From NCBI GenBank assembly GCA_023425865.1, contig JAFABV010000048.1, positions 1 to 52,348 of the forward strand: DNA of 52,348 bases, given 5' to 3'. The stretch is from Bacteroidota bacterium (GTDB taxonomy: Bacteria > Bacteroidota > Bacteroidia > Bacteroidales > Bacteroidaceae). This document shows, piece after piece, positions 34,844-43,985 of this stretch (positions are counted from its first letter, which is position 1; each line of letters begins with the position of its first letter). Under the pieces are notes generated by a model. That model saw only the letters and a program-made list of their open reading frames with translations, was not told where the DNA came from and ran no database searches. The position numbers and the translations under genes were made by a program.

Positions 34844-35710
34844 ATGGACAAGAAGATTATTTTGATTACTGGAGCGTCAAGCGGCATTGGCCGTGTGACA
34901 GCATTAGAGTTGGCCAAACAAGGCCATAGACTGATTATTCATGGTAGAAACGAAAAGAAGACAACTGCCGTGAAGGATGAAATCATGGCCACAACGGGCA
35001 ATCAAGACATTGAGGCGATGACCGCCGACCTCTCGCTCATGGTCGAGGTTAAAGCATTTGCCGACAAGGTGAAGGCGAAGTGTGAACATTTAGATGTGCT
35101 CATCAATAATGCCGGAGGACAGTTTGGCAACACTCGAGAGGTGACTGCCGAGGGTTACGAAAAAACCTTCGCCATCAACACGCTCGCACCATTCCTGCTT
35201 ACCCGACTGCTGATGCCGCTCTTGCAAGAGAGTGTGTCGGGCCGGGTGGTCACCGTTGCCTCTGAGTCCTACCGACAAGGAGGTAAAATCGACCTAAACG
35301 ACATCGCCTTTGAGAAGCGCTATTCACTCATCCGAAGCTACGGACTCTCTAAACGGTATGTGTGGTATCTCATGCGGGAGTTTGACAGAAGACTCCAAAA
35401 CGACAATATTCATAACGTTACGGTAAACACCTGTGAGCCTGGCAGCGCCGTCACAGACCTTCAGCGTGTCTCGGGCAATACCATGCTCATGAGAATCATG
35501 ACGATTCTGTGGCGCCCAATGATGTGGAGCGTGGAGAAGGCTGCCGCCACAAGCATCTTTCTGGCTACGAGTGAGAAAGTGGACAAGGTCTCCGGCAGAT
35601 TCTTCGGTAATTGCAAGGAAAAGAAGATTGCGGCCAAATGGATAGATGCTGATGTCCAGCAGAGAATATGGGACTTCTGCGAGGCGGCTTGTAAGGACTA
35701 CCTGCAATAA
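34844..35710 (+). CDS. short-chain dehydrogenase/reductase, retinol-dehydrogenase-like
   Basis: 288 residues. The start MDKKIILITGASSGIGRVTA carries the Rossmann motif; IHGRNEKK follows the second strand, then INNAGGQFG, TVASESYRQGG and the catalytic SYGLSKRYVW (Tyr-x-x-x-Lys). The NTCEPGSAVTDLQR loop and C-terminal insert resemble the retinol dehydrogenase/WWOX-like SDR branch. An NADP-dependent carbonyl reductase is likely, substrate unknown. An AraC gene follows 24 bases downstream on the same strand. Confidence 0.9.
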   Translation: MDKKIILITGASSGIGRVTALELAKQGHRLIIHGRNEKKTTAVKDEIMATTGNQDIEAMTADLSLMVEVKAFADKVKAKCEHLDVLINNAGGQFGNTREVTAEGYEKTFAINTLAPFLLTRLLMPLLQESVSGRVVTVASESYRQGGKIDLNDIAFEKRYSLIRSYGLSKRYVWYLMREFDRRLQNDNIHNVTVNTCEPGSAVTDLQRVSGNTMLMRIMTILWRPMMWSVEKAAATSIFLATSEKVDKVSGRFFGNCKEKKIAAKWIDADVQQRIWDFCEAACKDYLQ

Positions 35711-35734
35711 AACAGTCGTTTTACGGTTATATCC

Positions 35735-36634
35735 ATGATGCAGAGTATTATTCAAATCAACAGCGTGGAACAGTTCTTCCACCTGTTTGGCTATCAGACG
35801 GAGGGGCATCCGCTCATCGGGGTCGCCCGCCTGAGGGGAGGTGAACGATATGAGATGAAGCAGGCATTGCAGCTGAATCTCTATGCCTTCACCTGTAAGA
35901 CCGGATGTGCCGGCAATGCGCGGTATGGATGGCGCCAATATGACTTCTCTACCGGCTGTCTCAACTTCTATGCTCCAGGGCAAATCATCGGGGGTGAGGA
36001 TGACAATGTGGACACAACAGGAGCCGAGGGATGGATGGTGCTCTTCCATCCCGACTTCATTCGTCGATATCCTTTGGGCGAGCAAATCAAGAGATACGGT
36101 TTCTTCGCCTACGATGTGAGCGAGGCGCTCCATCTGTCTGACCAAGAAAAGCTGCATATAGAAACCATCATCGAGAATATCTATCGCGAACATCAGGTCA
36201 ATATGGATGACTATACACAATCCATCATTGTCACCGAGCTGACGCTCTTGTTCAACTATGCCGACCGTTATTATGCCCGCCAGTTCAGGTCGCGGGCCAG
36301 CGTGGAGCAAGACCGCATCGTGCAGATAGAGCAACTCGTGGACCGTTATCTTGAGACCCACACCATGCAGATGGTAACGCCACAAGCCATTGCCGAAGAA
36401 ATGAACATGACCACGCACTATCTGAGCGACCTGCTTAGAAAGACCGTCGGTCAAAACACCCAACAGCTCATCCACAGCCTCCTCATCGACAAAGCCAAGA
36501 ACCTTCTCAAGTCTACCAGCCTTTCTGCCAACGAGATAGCCTATCGCCTGGGGTTCGACTCCCCCCAGTATTTCAGTAGGCTCTTCAAGCGGAAAGCAGG
36601 AATGACGCCATTGCAATTCAGGAACGCAGGATAG
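35735..36634 (+). CDS. AraC family transcriptional regulator
   Basis: 299 residues. The N-terminal domain is of the AraC_binding type (STGCLNFYAPGQII). The C-terminal HTH pair is in TPQAIAEEMNMTTHYLSDLL and SANEIAYRLGFDSPQYFSRL, ending AGMTPLQFRNAG. It lies in the same transcript as the upstream SDR, so it may be autoregulated together with it. A long antisense frame over this gene is a shadow. Confidence 0.92.
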   Translation: MMQSIIQINSVEQFFHLFGYQTEGHPLIGVARLRGGERYEMKQALQLNLYAFTCKTGCAGNARYGWRQYDFSTGCLNFYAPGQIIGGEDDNVDTTGAEGWMVLFHPDFIRRYPLGEQIKRYGFFAYDVSEALHLSDQEKLHIETIIENIYREHQVNMDDYTQSIIVTELTLLFNYADRYYARQFRSRASVEQDRIVQIEQLVDRYLETHTMQMVTPQAIAEEMNMTTHYLSDLLRKTVGQNTQQLIHSLLIDKAKNLLKSTSLSANEIAYRLGFDSPQYFSRLFKRKAGMTPLQFRNAG

Positions 36635-36771
36635 AACAGCAGTCAACCGATCCAAGCACTACGCATGGGGGCACCATCAGGCACAATGCCCAGGGTAGCC
36701 CTAAACCATGCATTGTCATGTCTTTGCGAGGGGGAGTACCTTCCCCGAACTATCTGATTGTCAACCCAATG

Positions 36772-37719
36772 TCACTTGATGTTGTGGTCTTTCAAGAACG
36801 CCTTCATCAGCGTGGCAATCTCGGTATGGTGACTCTCGAGGGCGAAGTGCCCACTGTCGACGAATTTCACCACAGCCTTCGGGAGGTCGCGCCTGAAAGC
36901 CTCGGCACCGGCGGGAATGAAGCTCGGGTCGTTCTTTCCCCATACGGCGAGCAATGGGGGCTGGTGGTCACGGAAGTATTTCTGCATCTCCGGATACAGC
37001 CTTACATTGGTCTGATAGTCGAAGATGAGGTCATCGTTCTGGTCCTTACGGCCGGGCAGTTGCATGTAAGCGTAGTCGATGGTATAGCCATCGGGACCAA
37101 CGCTACCCTCGGGCGTGCCGTTGACATATTGCCCCTTGATGGTCTCCAAGGCGTAGGCAGAGGCGTATTGCTTGCGAAGCTCCGGCGTGGGATGTGCCCA
37201 GTATTCGGCACGGGCAGCCCATTTGGGGCCTAAGCCTTCCTGATAACAGTTGCCGTTCTGCGAGACGATGGCGTCGATGCGTTCGGGATGCCACATGGCA
37301 AGGCGCATGCCCACCGGGGCACCATAGTCGAAGATGTACATCACGAAATGCTTCAGTCCCAAGCTGTCGATGAACGCATCCATCGTCTTGGCAAGATTGT
37401 CGAAGGTGTACGTATAGAATGGCTTCACGGGCGCGTCGGTCTGTCCAAAGCCGGGCATGTCGGGGGCTATCAGGTGATAGTCGTCCATCAGCTCGGGCAT
37501 GAGCTCACGATACTGCACACTGCTCGACGGAAAGCCATGCAAGAGCAGTATTGTGGGCTTGGAGGGGTCGCCCGCCTCACGATAGAACACGTTTACGTTG
37601 CCAACTTGCTGGAAGTGATAGCTCACCCCAACACCTTCCTGCCGACTGTCCGGCTTGTTGTTTGCCACAGATGTCATTGTCATAATCAAACTGAAAATTA
37701 AAATGATTGTTTTCTTCAT
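36772..37719 (-). CDS. exported alpha/beta hydrolase (epoxide hydrolase/haloalkane dehalogenase type)
   Basis: 315 residues with a signal peptide (MKKTIILIFSLIMTMTSVAN). The oxyanion region is ILLLHGFPSSSVQYREL. The nucleophile elbow IFDYGAPVG has Asp rather than Ser, as in epoxide hydrolases and haloalkane dehalogenases. The late catalytic His is in FVDSGHFALESH. The LAVWGKNDPSF region supplies the acidic residue. The frame opens to 37809, but the signal peptide sets 37719. It is downstream of an AraC gene on the same strand (86 bases). Hydrolysis of an epoxide- or halide-type xenobiotic in the periplasm is the likely role. Confidence 0.88.
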   Translation of the reverse strand: MKKTIILIFSLIMTMTSVANNKPDSRQEGVGVSYHFQQVGNVNVFYREAGDPSKPTILLLHGFPSSSVQYRELMPELMDDYHLIAPDMPGFGQTDAPVKPFYTYTFDNLAKTMDAFIDSLGLKHFVMYIFDYGAPVGMRLAMWHPERIDAIVSQNGNCYQEGLGPKWAARAEYWAHPTPELRKQYASAYALETIKGQYVNGTPEGSVGPDGYTIDYAYMQLPGRKDQNDDLIFDYQTNVRLYPEMQKYFRDHQPPLLAVWGKNDPSFIPAGAEAFRRDLPKAVVKFVDSGHFALESHHTEIATLMKAFLKDHNIK

Positions 37720-37805
37720 TACACCTATATTATATTGACTCTTTATTGCCTGTGTCTCCACTCGCACATGCTTACGGAAACCATCGCCGGTAAGCAATGA
37801 TGTGC

Positions 37806-38690
37806 TCATTTCGATTGTAGCTTTCGGTACGACAAAGGCGACATGCCTTTCTGTCGGGTAAAGAATTTGGTGAAGCTACTCTGGTCGGAGAAGTTGAGCT
37901 GAAAGGCTATCTCGGTGACACTCCGGTCGGTGGTCTTGAGCAGACGGACGGCCTCTTGCGTCAAGGCATACTCCAGAAAGCTCATCACCGTTCTGCCGCT
38001 GATGGTGCGGACGATGCGCGACAGGTAGGTGGTGGTGATGTTCAACCGGTCGGCATAGAACGCCAAATCATGGTGCTTGGCCGCATATTGGGGCACAAGT
38101 TGCAGAAAACGGGCGAAGAGTTCCTCGCTTCGGGAAGACACCTTCGTGCATGCGATTTGCTGCTGAAGGATGTCTGTAACGTTCATGGCCATGATTTCGC
38201 AGAGCCGCAAGAGCGTCTCCTCGTGATAGGTCATCGTAAGGTCGATATGCTGAAGCATTGAAACAAAGAGCGTAGACAGCAGCTCCACCTGTTGTTTCGT
38301 CAGGGTAATCTTGGGATATTTGAACTCTGCCACGGGAAGATAGGCCGCCTTCAGAAAGAGTGAGAGCAGCGGATGGCTCACGACCGTATGCTCTTCGAGG
38401 ATGAGCAGGTAGCCCTGGTAATCGTCGGAGGCACTGACCATAAGCGTAGGCATGCCCGGCGCGTACAAGTACAAGTCGTCAGCATTGACCTCCATAAACT
38501 GTCCGTTATATTCTACGGCCAGCGAACCATCAATCACCAGAAGCAGCGAATAGACGGGCATGCCGTCTGACTGCCAACCTGCAACAATGTCTTTGGCATA
38601 CACCTGCTGTATGCCTATCTTTCCCTGCCATGTCTTCAGGCCCGAGCAGTTGCCTTCTGATGGGCTGTTGTACGTTTGCCGATCCTTCAT
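37806..38690 (-). CDS. AraC family transcriptional regulator
   Basis: 294 residues with an AraC_binding-like sensor (VYSLLLVIDGSLAVEYNGQF) and HTH pair (AFYADRLNITTTYLSRIVRT; SVTEIAFQLNFSDQSSFTKF) ending KGMSPLSYRKLQSK. It is divergent from the FMN reductase gene, with back-to-back -7 boxes in the gap, and also upstream of the hydrolase on the same strand, so it may regulate both. Confidence 0.92.
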   Translation of the reverse strand: MKDRQTYNSPSEGNCSGLKTWQGKIGIQQVYAKDIVAGWQSDGMPVYSLLLVIDGSLAVEYNGQFMEVNADDLYLYAPGMPTLMVSASDDYQGYLLILEEHTVVSHPLLSLFLKAAYLPVAEFKYPKITLTKQQVELLSTLFVSMLQHIDLTMTYHEETLLRLCEIMAMNVTDILQQQIACTKVSSRSEELFARFLQLVPQYAAKHHDLAFYADRLNITTTYLSRIVRTISGRTVMSFLEYALTQEAVRLLKTTDRSVTEIAFQLNFSDQSSFTKFFTRQKGMSPLSYRKLQSK

Positions 38691-38710
38691 TGCGTATATT
38701 TCTTTGTCGG

Positions 38711-38718
38711 CAAAGATA
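38711..38718 (-). promoter_or_regulatory. -7 box of the AraC gene at 38690
   Basis: TATCTTTGC on the minus strand, 21 bases before the start codon. Confidence 0.6.
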
Positions 38719-38805
38719 CGGAATTGTTTTCACACCCTCACACCATTTGTTTCGTTTTAACCATATTTTGTGTTGTTCCGGACTTCGGGCTTATCCTAAA
38801 AGGAA

Positions 38806-38813
38806 CTAACTTT
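38806..38813 (+). promoter_or_regulatory. -7 box of the FMN reductase gene
   Basis: TAACTTTGC, 23 bases before the start codon and divergent from the AraC promoter. Confidence 0.65.
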
Positions 38814-38836
38814 GCAGCCGAAAAGAAATCATAACG

Positions 38837-39496
38837 ATGAAGAAAATATTTATTATCGACGGTGGTCCTCGCAAGAATATGAACACCGCACAAATGATTG
38901 AGGCCTTTGCCAAGGGTGTGAAGCAAATCAGTAACGATATTGAGGTAAGGCACGTGCGTCTCTACGACTACGACTTTCACGGTTGCTATTCGTGCATGCT
39001 CTGCAAGACCAAAGACAGCAAGTATCATGACTACTGCGGACGCAAAGACGGCATCACCGAGGTTCTTCAGGAGGCAGCCTATGCCGACGGCATGGTCGTT
39101 GCATCACCGGTATATTTTGGAGACATGACGGCGCAGACCAAATGTTTTCTGGAACGTCTCATCTTTCCCTGGCTGAATTACAAGACTCTCAGTGCCAACC
39201 CTCCGAAGAAGGATGTGCCTTCGGCCATCCTCTATACTATGAATGCCACGGCCGATTACCAAGACCAGATGGAGCTGATGTATCAGAGTCATGAGCAACT
39301 GATCGGACGATTCTACGAAAAGCCCGAACGCATCATCGCCATGAGCACCAAACAGGTGAAAGACTACAACCGCTTTGAATTTGCAGACGACTGGGCCATG
39401 GCGCATGACCAATGGCATGAGGAGCATTTTGCCGAAGAACTGCGGCAGGCCTGCGAAGCGGGCAGACGCATGGCCGAGAAGGTGGTCAAATATTAA
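38837..39496 (+). CDS. NAD(P)H-dependent FMN reductase/flavodoxin-like protein with Cys motif
   Basis: 219 residues. The flavin phosphate loop is FIIDGGPRKNMNTAQMIEAF; VASPVYFGDMTAQTKCFLER is the second flavin loop. Between them, GCYSCMLCKTKDSKYHDYC has the compact Cys spacing (CxxCxxC plus a later Cys) seen in iron-sulfur flavoprotein relatives, although many such proteins lack a cluster. Likely an NAD(P)H-using flavin or quinone reductase in the cytoplasm. It is probably under the divergent AraC regulator. Confidence 0.88.
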   Translation: MKKIFIIDGGPRKNMNTAQMIEAFAKGVKQISNDIEVRHVRLYDYDFHGCYSCMLCKTKDSKYHDYCGRKDGITEVLQEAAYADGMVVASPVYFGDMTAQTKCFLERLIFPWLNYKTLSANPPKKDVPSAILYTMNATADYQDQMELMYQSHEQLIGRFYEKPERIIAMSTKQVKDYNRFEFADDWAMAHDQWHEEHFAEELRQACEAGRRMAEKVVKY

Positions 39497-39598
39497 CTCT
39501 CATGCACCTTGAGGTCACGCAAGAAGGGCGTGGAAGGACCACCTGACGCGCCCTTTAGTCAGTCAACGGGCACTCATGACACGGCAGCAACAATCGAT

Positions 39599-40405
39599 TT
39601 ATTGCCTGAAGGCCGAGGGAGTGGCACCGAGGTTGCGCTGCACAAACCGGTTGAAATAAGATGGTGACGAGAACTCGAACATATCGGCTATCTCCGTGAA
39701 ACTTAAGTCGCGCTGGCCGAGCAAACGACGGATGTGGATGGTGGTAAAGCGGGTAATCCAATAGTTGGCAGAATAGCCACTGATCTGCTTGCACAACTCC
39801 GAAAGATGCTTTGAGGTAACGAAGAGCTTGTCGGCATAATAAGTCAACTCTCGATGTTTGATATATTCCCCACCCTGTAGCAGGCTGATGAAGCGCCCCA
39901 CGATAGTCGCATTCTGCTCGGAGAAACTGTGTAGTTGATTTTCGACGGCATGGATATGAAAGAAGTCGAGGAACATGGCCTGAACATAGCAGGTCATGAT
40001 GTCGTCGAGAAAATCATGCGGCTCATTCAGCCGTTCCTCTATGTCGGTGAAATCTTTGACTAACCGGAGGAAGAAATGCTCATCGGGTTGCATGACCGGA
40101 TTCTCGAAGAGCAGTAGTGTGCCGATGATACCATAGTTGCTTTTGGGCGTGGCCACCTCAAGGAATGTAGGCGACACGTAGATGCAGCGCGTCTTGAAGT
40201 CATCCGACATACTGATTTTCTTGATCTCGGTATTGGAAGTGACAATCATGGCTTGGCCCTTGCGCAATACGAAAGGCTTACCATTGAAGAGAAACTCATA
40301 CTGTCCCTCCTCACAAATGATGTGCGCCACGTGTTCTCCAATCTCGTCAGAATGGATACGATTGAGATGATGGTCTATGATAATGTCGGTTGGCCCCAAT
40401 ACCAT
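39599..40405 (-). CDS. AraC family transcriptional regulator
   Basis: 268 residues with an N-terminal sensor (EEGQYEFLFNGKPFVLRKGQ) and C-terminal HTH pair (TYYADKLFVTSKHLSELCKQ; SFTEIADMFEFSSPSYFNRF) ending LGATPSAFRQ. It converges with the FMN reductase gene. A -7 box (TATATTTG, minus strand) lies at 40430-40437, about 25 bases upstream. It may regulate the operon at 40590-45068, whose last gene ends about 185 bases upstream on the same strand. Confidence 0.9.
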   Translation of the reverse strand: MVLGPTDIIIDHHLNRIHSDEIGEHVAHIICEEGQYEFLFNGKPFVLRKGQAMIVTSNTEIKKISMSDDFKTRCIYVSPTFLEVATPKSNYGIIGTLLLFENPVMQPDEHFFLRLVKDFTDIEERLNEPHDFLDDIMTCYVQAMFLDFFHIHAVENQLHSFSEQNATIVGRFISLLQGGEYIKHRELTYYADKLFVTSKHLSELCKQISGYSANYWITRFTTIHIRRLLGQRDLSFTEIADMFEFSSPSYFNRFVQRNLGATPSAFRQ

Positions 40406-40429
40406 ACGCTGTGATTCCTTGATTCACTG

Positions 40430-40437
40430 CAAATATA
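40430..40437 (-). promoter_or_regulatory. -7 box of the AraC gene at 40405
   Basis: TATATTTGC on the minus strand fits TAnnTTTG. Confidence 0.6.
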
Positions 40438-40472
40438 GAAAAAAAGTACTAAGAGAAAAAGAATTGTATCGA

Positions 40473-40510
40473 AAAAAACGTTGCAGACAGTCGGTGCCGC
40501 AACGTTTTTT
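40473..40510 (-). terminator. hairpin terminator of the hydrolase-AKR-fusion operon
   Basis: A 12-bp stem (AAAAAACGTTGC / GCAACGTTTTTT) with a 14-base loop and runs of T on the minus strand. It lies 80 bases past the last stop of the operon. Confidence 0.85.
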
Positions 40511-40589
40511 CATTACCATCAATAGATATGTAGGCCGGTCTCTCCCCGTTTTGCTTGGAGCTATACGGGGTGCCTCGTCTATAGACTGG

Positions 40590-40985
40590 TCAAGACTGCA
40601 TGATGAGGTGGATGATGCCGAAATCTCTTCTAAGACTTTCGACGATGACATTCACGTCGAGCGTCTCCCTGCCGGCAAAGATATAGCTGATATTGCAGTC
40701 TTCCAAGTATTCAAGATAGTCGGCTGAGACATTCTCACAAACCGCGACGATGATGTACCTGCCTTCGTAACTTGCCGTGGGAAAGCGCACATCACCCTCT
40801 GGCACGCAAGCCACGATGGCGCCGTTGCCCTCGCAACGACCTACGAAAGTATGTATCTGGTCGGGAAAAGCCTTGTGGCACCAGCATCCGTCGAAGCGCT
40901 TCTGGAACAAGCGTTTTATACGGTCGGTATCCATGAGTAGTGCTGTCTCTTGCTCGCATCCCACTTGCTTCATCATTGGTTTCAT
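40590..40985 (-). pseudogene. truncated RibD-C/dihydrofolate-reductase-family protein
   Basis: 131 residues that look like the N-terminal part of a RibD C-terminal-type reductase. GRYIIVAVCENVSADYLEYL and ISYIFAGRETLDVNVIVESL correspond to the middle of that fold. The protein stops soon after RRDFGIIHLIMQS, where full-length relatives continue for about 90 more residues with the GGG cofactor loop. No continuation is seen in the 80 bases before the terminator. Its start overlaps the upstream stop as TGATG, so it is translationally coupled to the fusion gene. It is probably non-functional or strongly reduced. Confidence 0.7.
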
Positions 40986-42907
40986 CAGTTCGGCAATTTA
41001 TCGTATTCCCTTTTGTCTATAAACGAGAACCATTGCACCTTAGGCTTTTCCGGATTCGCATGGGCTGCCAAGTGCGCAAACCGGCTTCCCTTGGCCGCTC
41101 CATGCCAATGGCGCACTCCCGGTGGACAGTATGCCACATCGCCTGGCCGCATCACCTGCACGGGCTGCCCTTCAATTTGATGATAGCCAATGCCATCGGT
41201 GGCAATCAGCACCTGACCGCCCTCGTGCGTGTGCCACTGGTTGACACATCCCGGTTCAAAAACCACATAGTTGAGGGCTGGGCTGTTGGCGGCATTGTTG
41301 TGAGGCAGCACCTCAGAAAGATACACCGTGCCACTAAATGTCGGCAGCTGCAGGGGCTTGTCACCCTTGGCAAACATCAGACTGTCGGAATGAGGCTTTC
41401 TACCCTCATATTCCACCAAATCGAGTTGTTGGTAGTATTCGTCTGTCACCCGGTTGTCGAGTTTGGCAGTTTTGGCCATAGCCTTCTTGTCATTCCACTG
41501 TTTGTCGTAGATGACCATCTGTGAGAACCAACTGTCTTTTGTGGCACCATGCCAGTGGCGCACACCAGCGGGTATCTCCACCACGTCGCCTTTGCGAATG
41601 ACCTGTGCAGGTTTTCCTTCCTCCTGATAGATGCCCACTCCCCCGGTTACAAGCACGACCATGCCACCGTGTACGTGCCATCCACTGTGCGCGCCGGGCT
41701 GGAAGACGATATTATTGGCTTCGGGGAAACGCCCTGCCTGTCCCATCTGGATGAGATTGGCGTTGTAGGCATTGCCGGTGAAGGGTGGTGAGGGCAGTTT
41801 GCGCCCTACGGGGAAACTGATGTCACCAGGCGCGCTGAGGCCGTTCTTTTCGAGCCACTTCTCCAGGTGCGAGGCCAGCACGTCATTGTTGAGGTCGAGC
41901 ATCAGGAAGTGGGTGTTGCCCCTGATACCCTCCTTGGGCAGTTCCACGAGGGTGGCGTTGCCACCATGACGGTTTACAGCCTCAACAAACAGACGCGCCA
42001 TCTGCAGGCGCACACGCCAATTCTCATCACCAAGGTTGTTGGTCACGGTCTCAGGAATATAATCACCGAAGTAGAGCACCATGGGCTTCTTGGTGAGTTG
42101 CTCAAACTGCGCCTTGGGCAAGGCGATGCCCTCTGTTCCACCAGTGAGACCGTCGATCTTTGCCGGAACCTCACCCTCGGGAAAGACAAAAGCACCCGGC
42201 TCATAAGCCACAATGGCCCTCACATGCGGATTCAAACCAGCAAACCAACCCAGCACGCCTCCCGCAGAATGGGTCACGAGGATATTGTCGCCCACCTTCT
42301 CCACGACGTTGTTGATGGCAGAAACATCGCCCTTGCCATCGCTCAAATTGGGTACCATGAGACGGAAGAACTGTGAGAGCGAGGCCGAATCCTTGGGAAA
42401 CTGTACCCCGTCGTTCCATCGTGGCCATTGCCCCATGCGCCATACATCAAACCAGAACATCTCATCGGCCACGGGCTTGGCAGTGACGGTGGCCGTAGTG
42501 CGTGAAGCCCTGCCACGTCCTGGCAGGTCCATTACGTAGGTGCCATAACCCCTGCGAAGCATCAGCGTCTGGAAGCCGTCCCTTCCGTCGGGGGTGGTCT
42601 GCCAGCAGGCGCCGCTACCTCCATAGCCGTGTACGAAGATCAGGGGCAGGTGTTTGGCGTGCAAGGGTATCTGGTACTCCACATAGGCATGGTCGCCACT
42701 ATAGCTCTGACCTTCCTCGGCCTGTGTGGCCCAGCCCACGAACTTATGGTTGTCGAATGTGCCGGGGCGCAGCAGTTTGTTGCCACCCACAGAGAAAGAA
42801 CCCTGCTTGGCAATCACAATCGGTTGACTCTCGTTTTGCGATAACGCCCTCGATGTCGAGGCCGCCAGCATCGCCGTGATAAGGAATAATGCCTGAAGAC
42901 TTTTCAT
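40985..42907 (-). CDS. exported esterase fused to two cupin domains
   Basis: 640 residues. A signal peptide (1-23) is followed by an alpha/beta hydrolase domain (about 60-350) with oxyanion loop LIFVHGYGGSGACWQ and nucleophile elbow LVTHSAGGVLG, and the late His in GIRGNTHFLMLDL. Two cupin domains follow (about 395-485 and 535-625), each with metal-ligand patterns: GWHVHGGMVVLVTG with VRHWHGATKDSWF, and QWHTHEGGQVLIATDG with VRHWHGAAKGSRF. The cupins resemble each other and the one at 11243-12259. The combination suggests hydrolysis of an ester followed by metal-dependent conversion of the product, but the substrate is not known. Confidence 0.88.
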   Translation of the reverse strand: MKSLQALFLITAMLAASTSRALSQNESQPIVIAKQGSFSVGGNKLLRPGTFDNHKFVGWATQAEEGQSYSGDHAYVEYQIPLHAKHLPLIFVHGYGGSGACWQTTPDGRDGFQTLMLRRGYGTYVMDLPGRGRASRTTATVTAKPVADEMFWFDVWRMGQWPRWNDGVQFPKDSASLSQFFRLMVPNLSDGKGDVSAINNVVEKVGDNILVTHSAGGVLGWFAGLNPHVRAIVAYEPGAFVFPEGEVPAKIDGLTGGTEGIALPKAQFEQLTKKPMVLYFGDYIPETVTNNLGDENWRVRLQMARLFVEAVNRHGGNATLVELPKEGIRGNTHFLMLDLNNDVLASHLEKWLEKNGLSAPGDISFPVGRKLPSPPFTGNAYNANLIQMGQAGRFPEANNIVFQPGAHSGWHVHGGMVVLVTGGVGIYQEEGKPAQVIRKGDVVEIPAGVRHWHGATKDSWFSQMVIYDKQWNDKKAMAKTAKLDNRVTDEYYQQLDLVEYEGRKPHSDSLMFAKGDKPLQLPTFSGTVYLSEVLPHNNAANSPALNYVVFEPGCVNQWHTHEGGQVLIATDGIGYHQIEGQPVQVMRPGDVAYCPPGVRHWHGAAKGSRFAHLAAHANPEKPKVQWFSFIDKREYDKLPN

Positions 42908-42927
42908 ATATGGTCTGTTATGATCGT

Positions 42928-43947
42928 TTATGACTTGTCAATGAGCGTTTCATTAGCCTGACTGTAGCGGTCGCCTACAAGCACGATGCTGTCCAACTGG
43001 TGGCGAATGTCCGCAAGCTCACTTTCGGTAAACGTCAGTTCCGTCGCGCCAATATTCTCTTGTATACGATGCAGTTTGCGCATGCCGGGTATGGGCACAA
43101 TCCAATCTCTTTGCGCAAGGAGCCATCCAAGGGCTATCTGTGCAGGGGTGTGTCCTTTTTGAGCGGCCAGTGCCCTGACTACCTCGGCTAACTTTAGGTT
43201 TTGCTCCAGGTTCTCGGCCTTGAACCGTGGCACAGTGCTGCGGAAGTCGTCTTGGGCAAACGTGTCGGTAGCCTTGATGGTTCCGGTGAGTATTCCCTTG
43301 CCCAAGGGTGAGAACGGAACGAGCGCAATGCCCAACTCACCGAGTGTATCGAGAAGCCCATTGGTTTCCGGCTCGCGCCAGAACATCGAATACTCACTTT
43401 GAACCACCGCTACGGGATATTCGTTGTGGGCACGGCGGATGGTCATCGGCGATGCCTCGGAGAGTCCGTAGTGGAGTATCTTCCCTTCTTTGACCAACGT
43501 TCCCAGTGTGCCGGCCACATCCTCGATGGGCACCTCAGGGTCAACACGATGTTGATAATAAATGTCGATATGGTCGGTGCGTAGACGGCGCAACGATCCC
43601 TCTACCGCCTCGCGAATGTGCTCAGGGCGGCTATTCAGGATGCCCTTGTCCGATGGCACGCCTTTGTTGGTAAAGTTGGTGCTTTCTACGTTAAACCCAA
43701 ACTTCGTGGCCAGCACTACCTTATCGCGGATGGGCTGTAGCGCCTCACCAACGAGTTCCTCATTCTTGAACTTACCGTAGATCTCTGCCGTATCAAAAAA
43801 CGTGATGCCTTCATCGAAGGCCTGGCGTATGGCATTGATACTTTCTTCCTTCGTGGGATAGGGAGGAAACGACTGCGAGAACCCCATACATCCCATGCCT
43901 ATGGCCGACACCTCAAGTCCGCTATGGCCTAATATTCTTTTCTTCAT
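42928..43947 (-). CDS. aldo/keto reductase
   Basis: A 339-residue AKR with the full catalytic tetrad: Asp52 and Tyr57 in FFDTAEIYG, Lys82 in LATKFGF and His133 in IYYQHRVDPEVP. The C-terminal NADP-binding part includes IPGMRKLHRIQENIGATEL. Start MKKRILGHSGLEVSAIGMGC is typical. NADPH-dependent reduction of aldehydes or ketones in the cytoplasm. It is 20 bases upstream of the esterase-cupin gene and 38 bases after the alpha/beta hydrolase gene, in one operon. Confidence 0.95.
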   Translation of the reverse strand: MKKRILGHSGLEVSAIGMGCMGFSQSFPPYPTKEESINAIRQAFDEGITFFDTAEIYGKFKNEELVGEALQPIRDKVVLATKFGFNVESTNFTNKGVPSDKGILNSRPEHIREAVEGSLRRLRTDHIDIYYQHRVDPEVPIEDVAGTLGTLVKEGKILHYGLSEASPMTIRRAHNEYPVAVVQSEYSMFWREPETNGLLDTLGELGIALVPFSPLGKGILTGTIKATDTFAQDDFRSTVPRFKAENLEQNLKLAEVVRALAAQKGHTPAQIALGWLLAQRDWIVPIPGMRKLHRIQENIGATELTFTESELADIRHQLDSIVLVGDRYSQANETLIDKS

Positions 43948-43985
43948 AACTCTTTACGGTTGATGATTGATATTTTCGTCTATAA

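Noticed and set aside
35324..36655. 443-codon minus-strand frame
   Set aside because: Antisense to the SDR and AraC genes, which have clear family motifs in the plus frame; the antisense product shows no recognisable domain.
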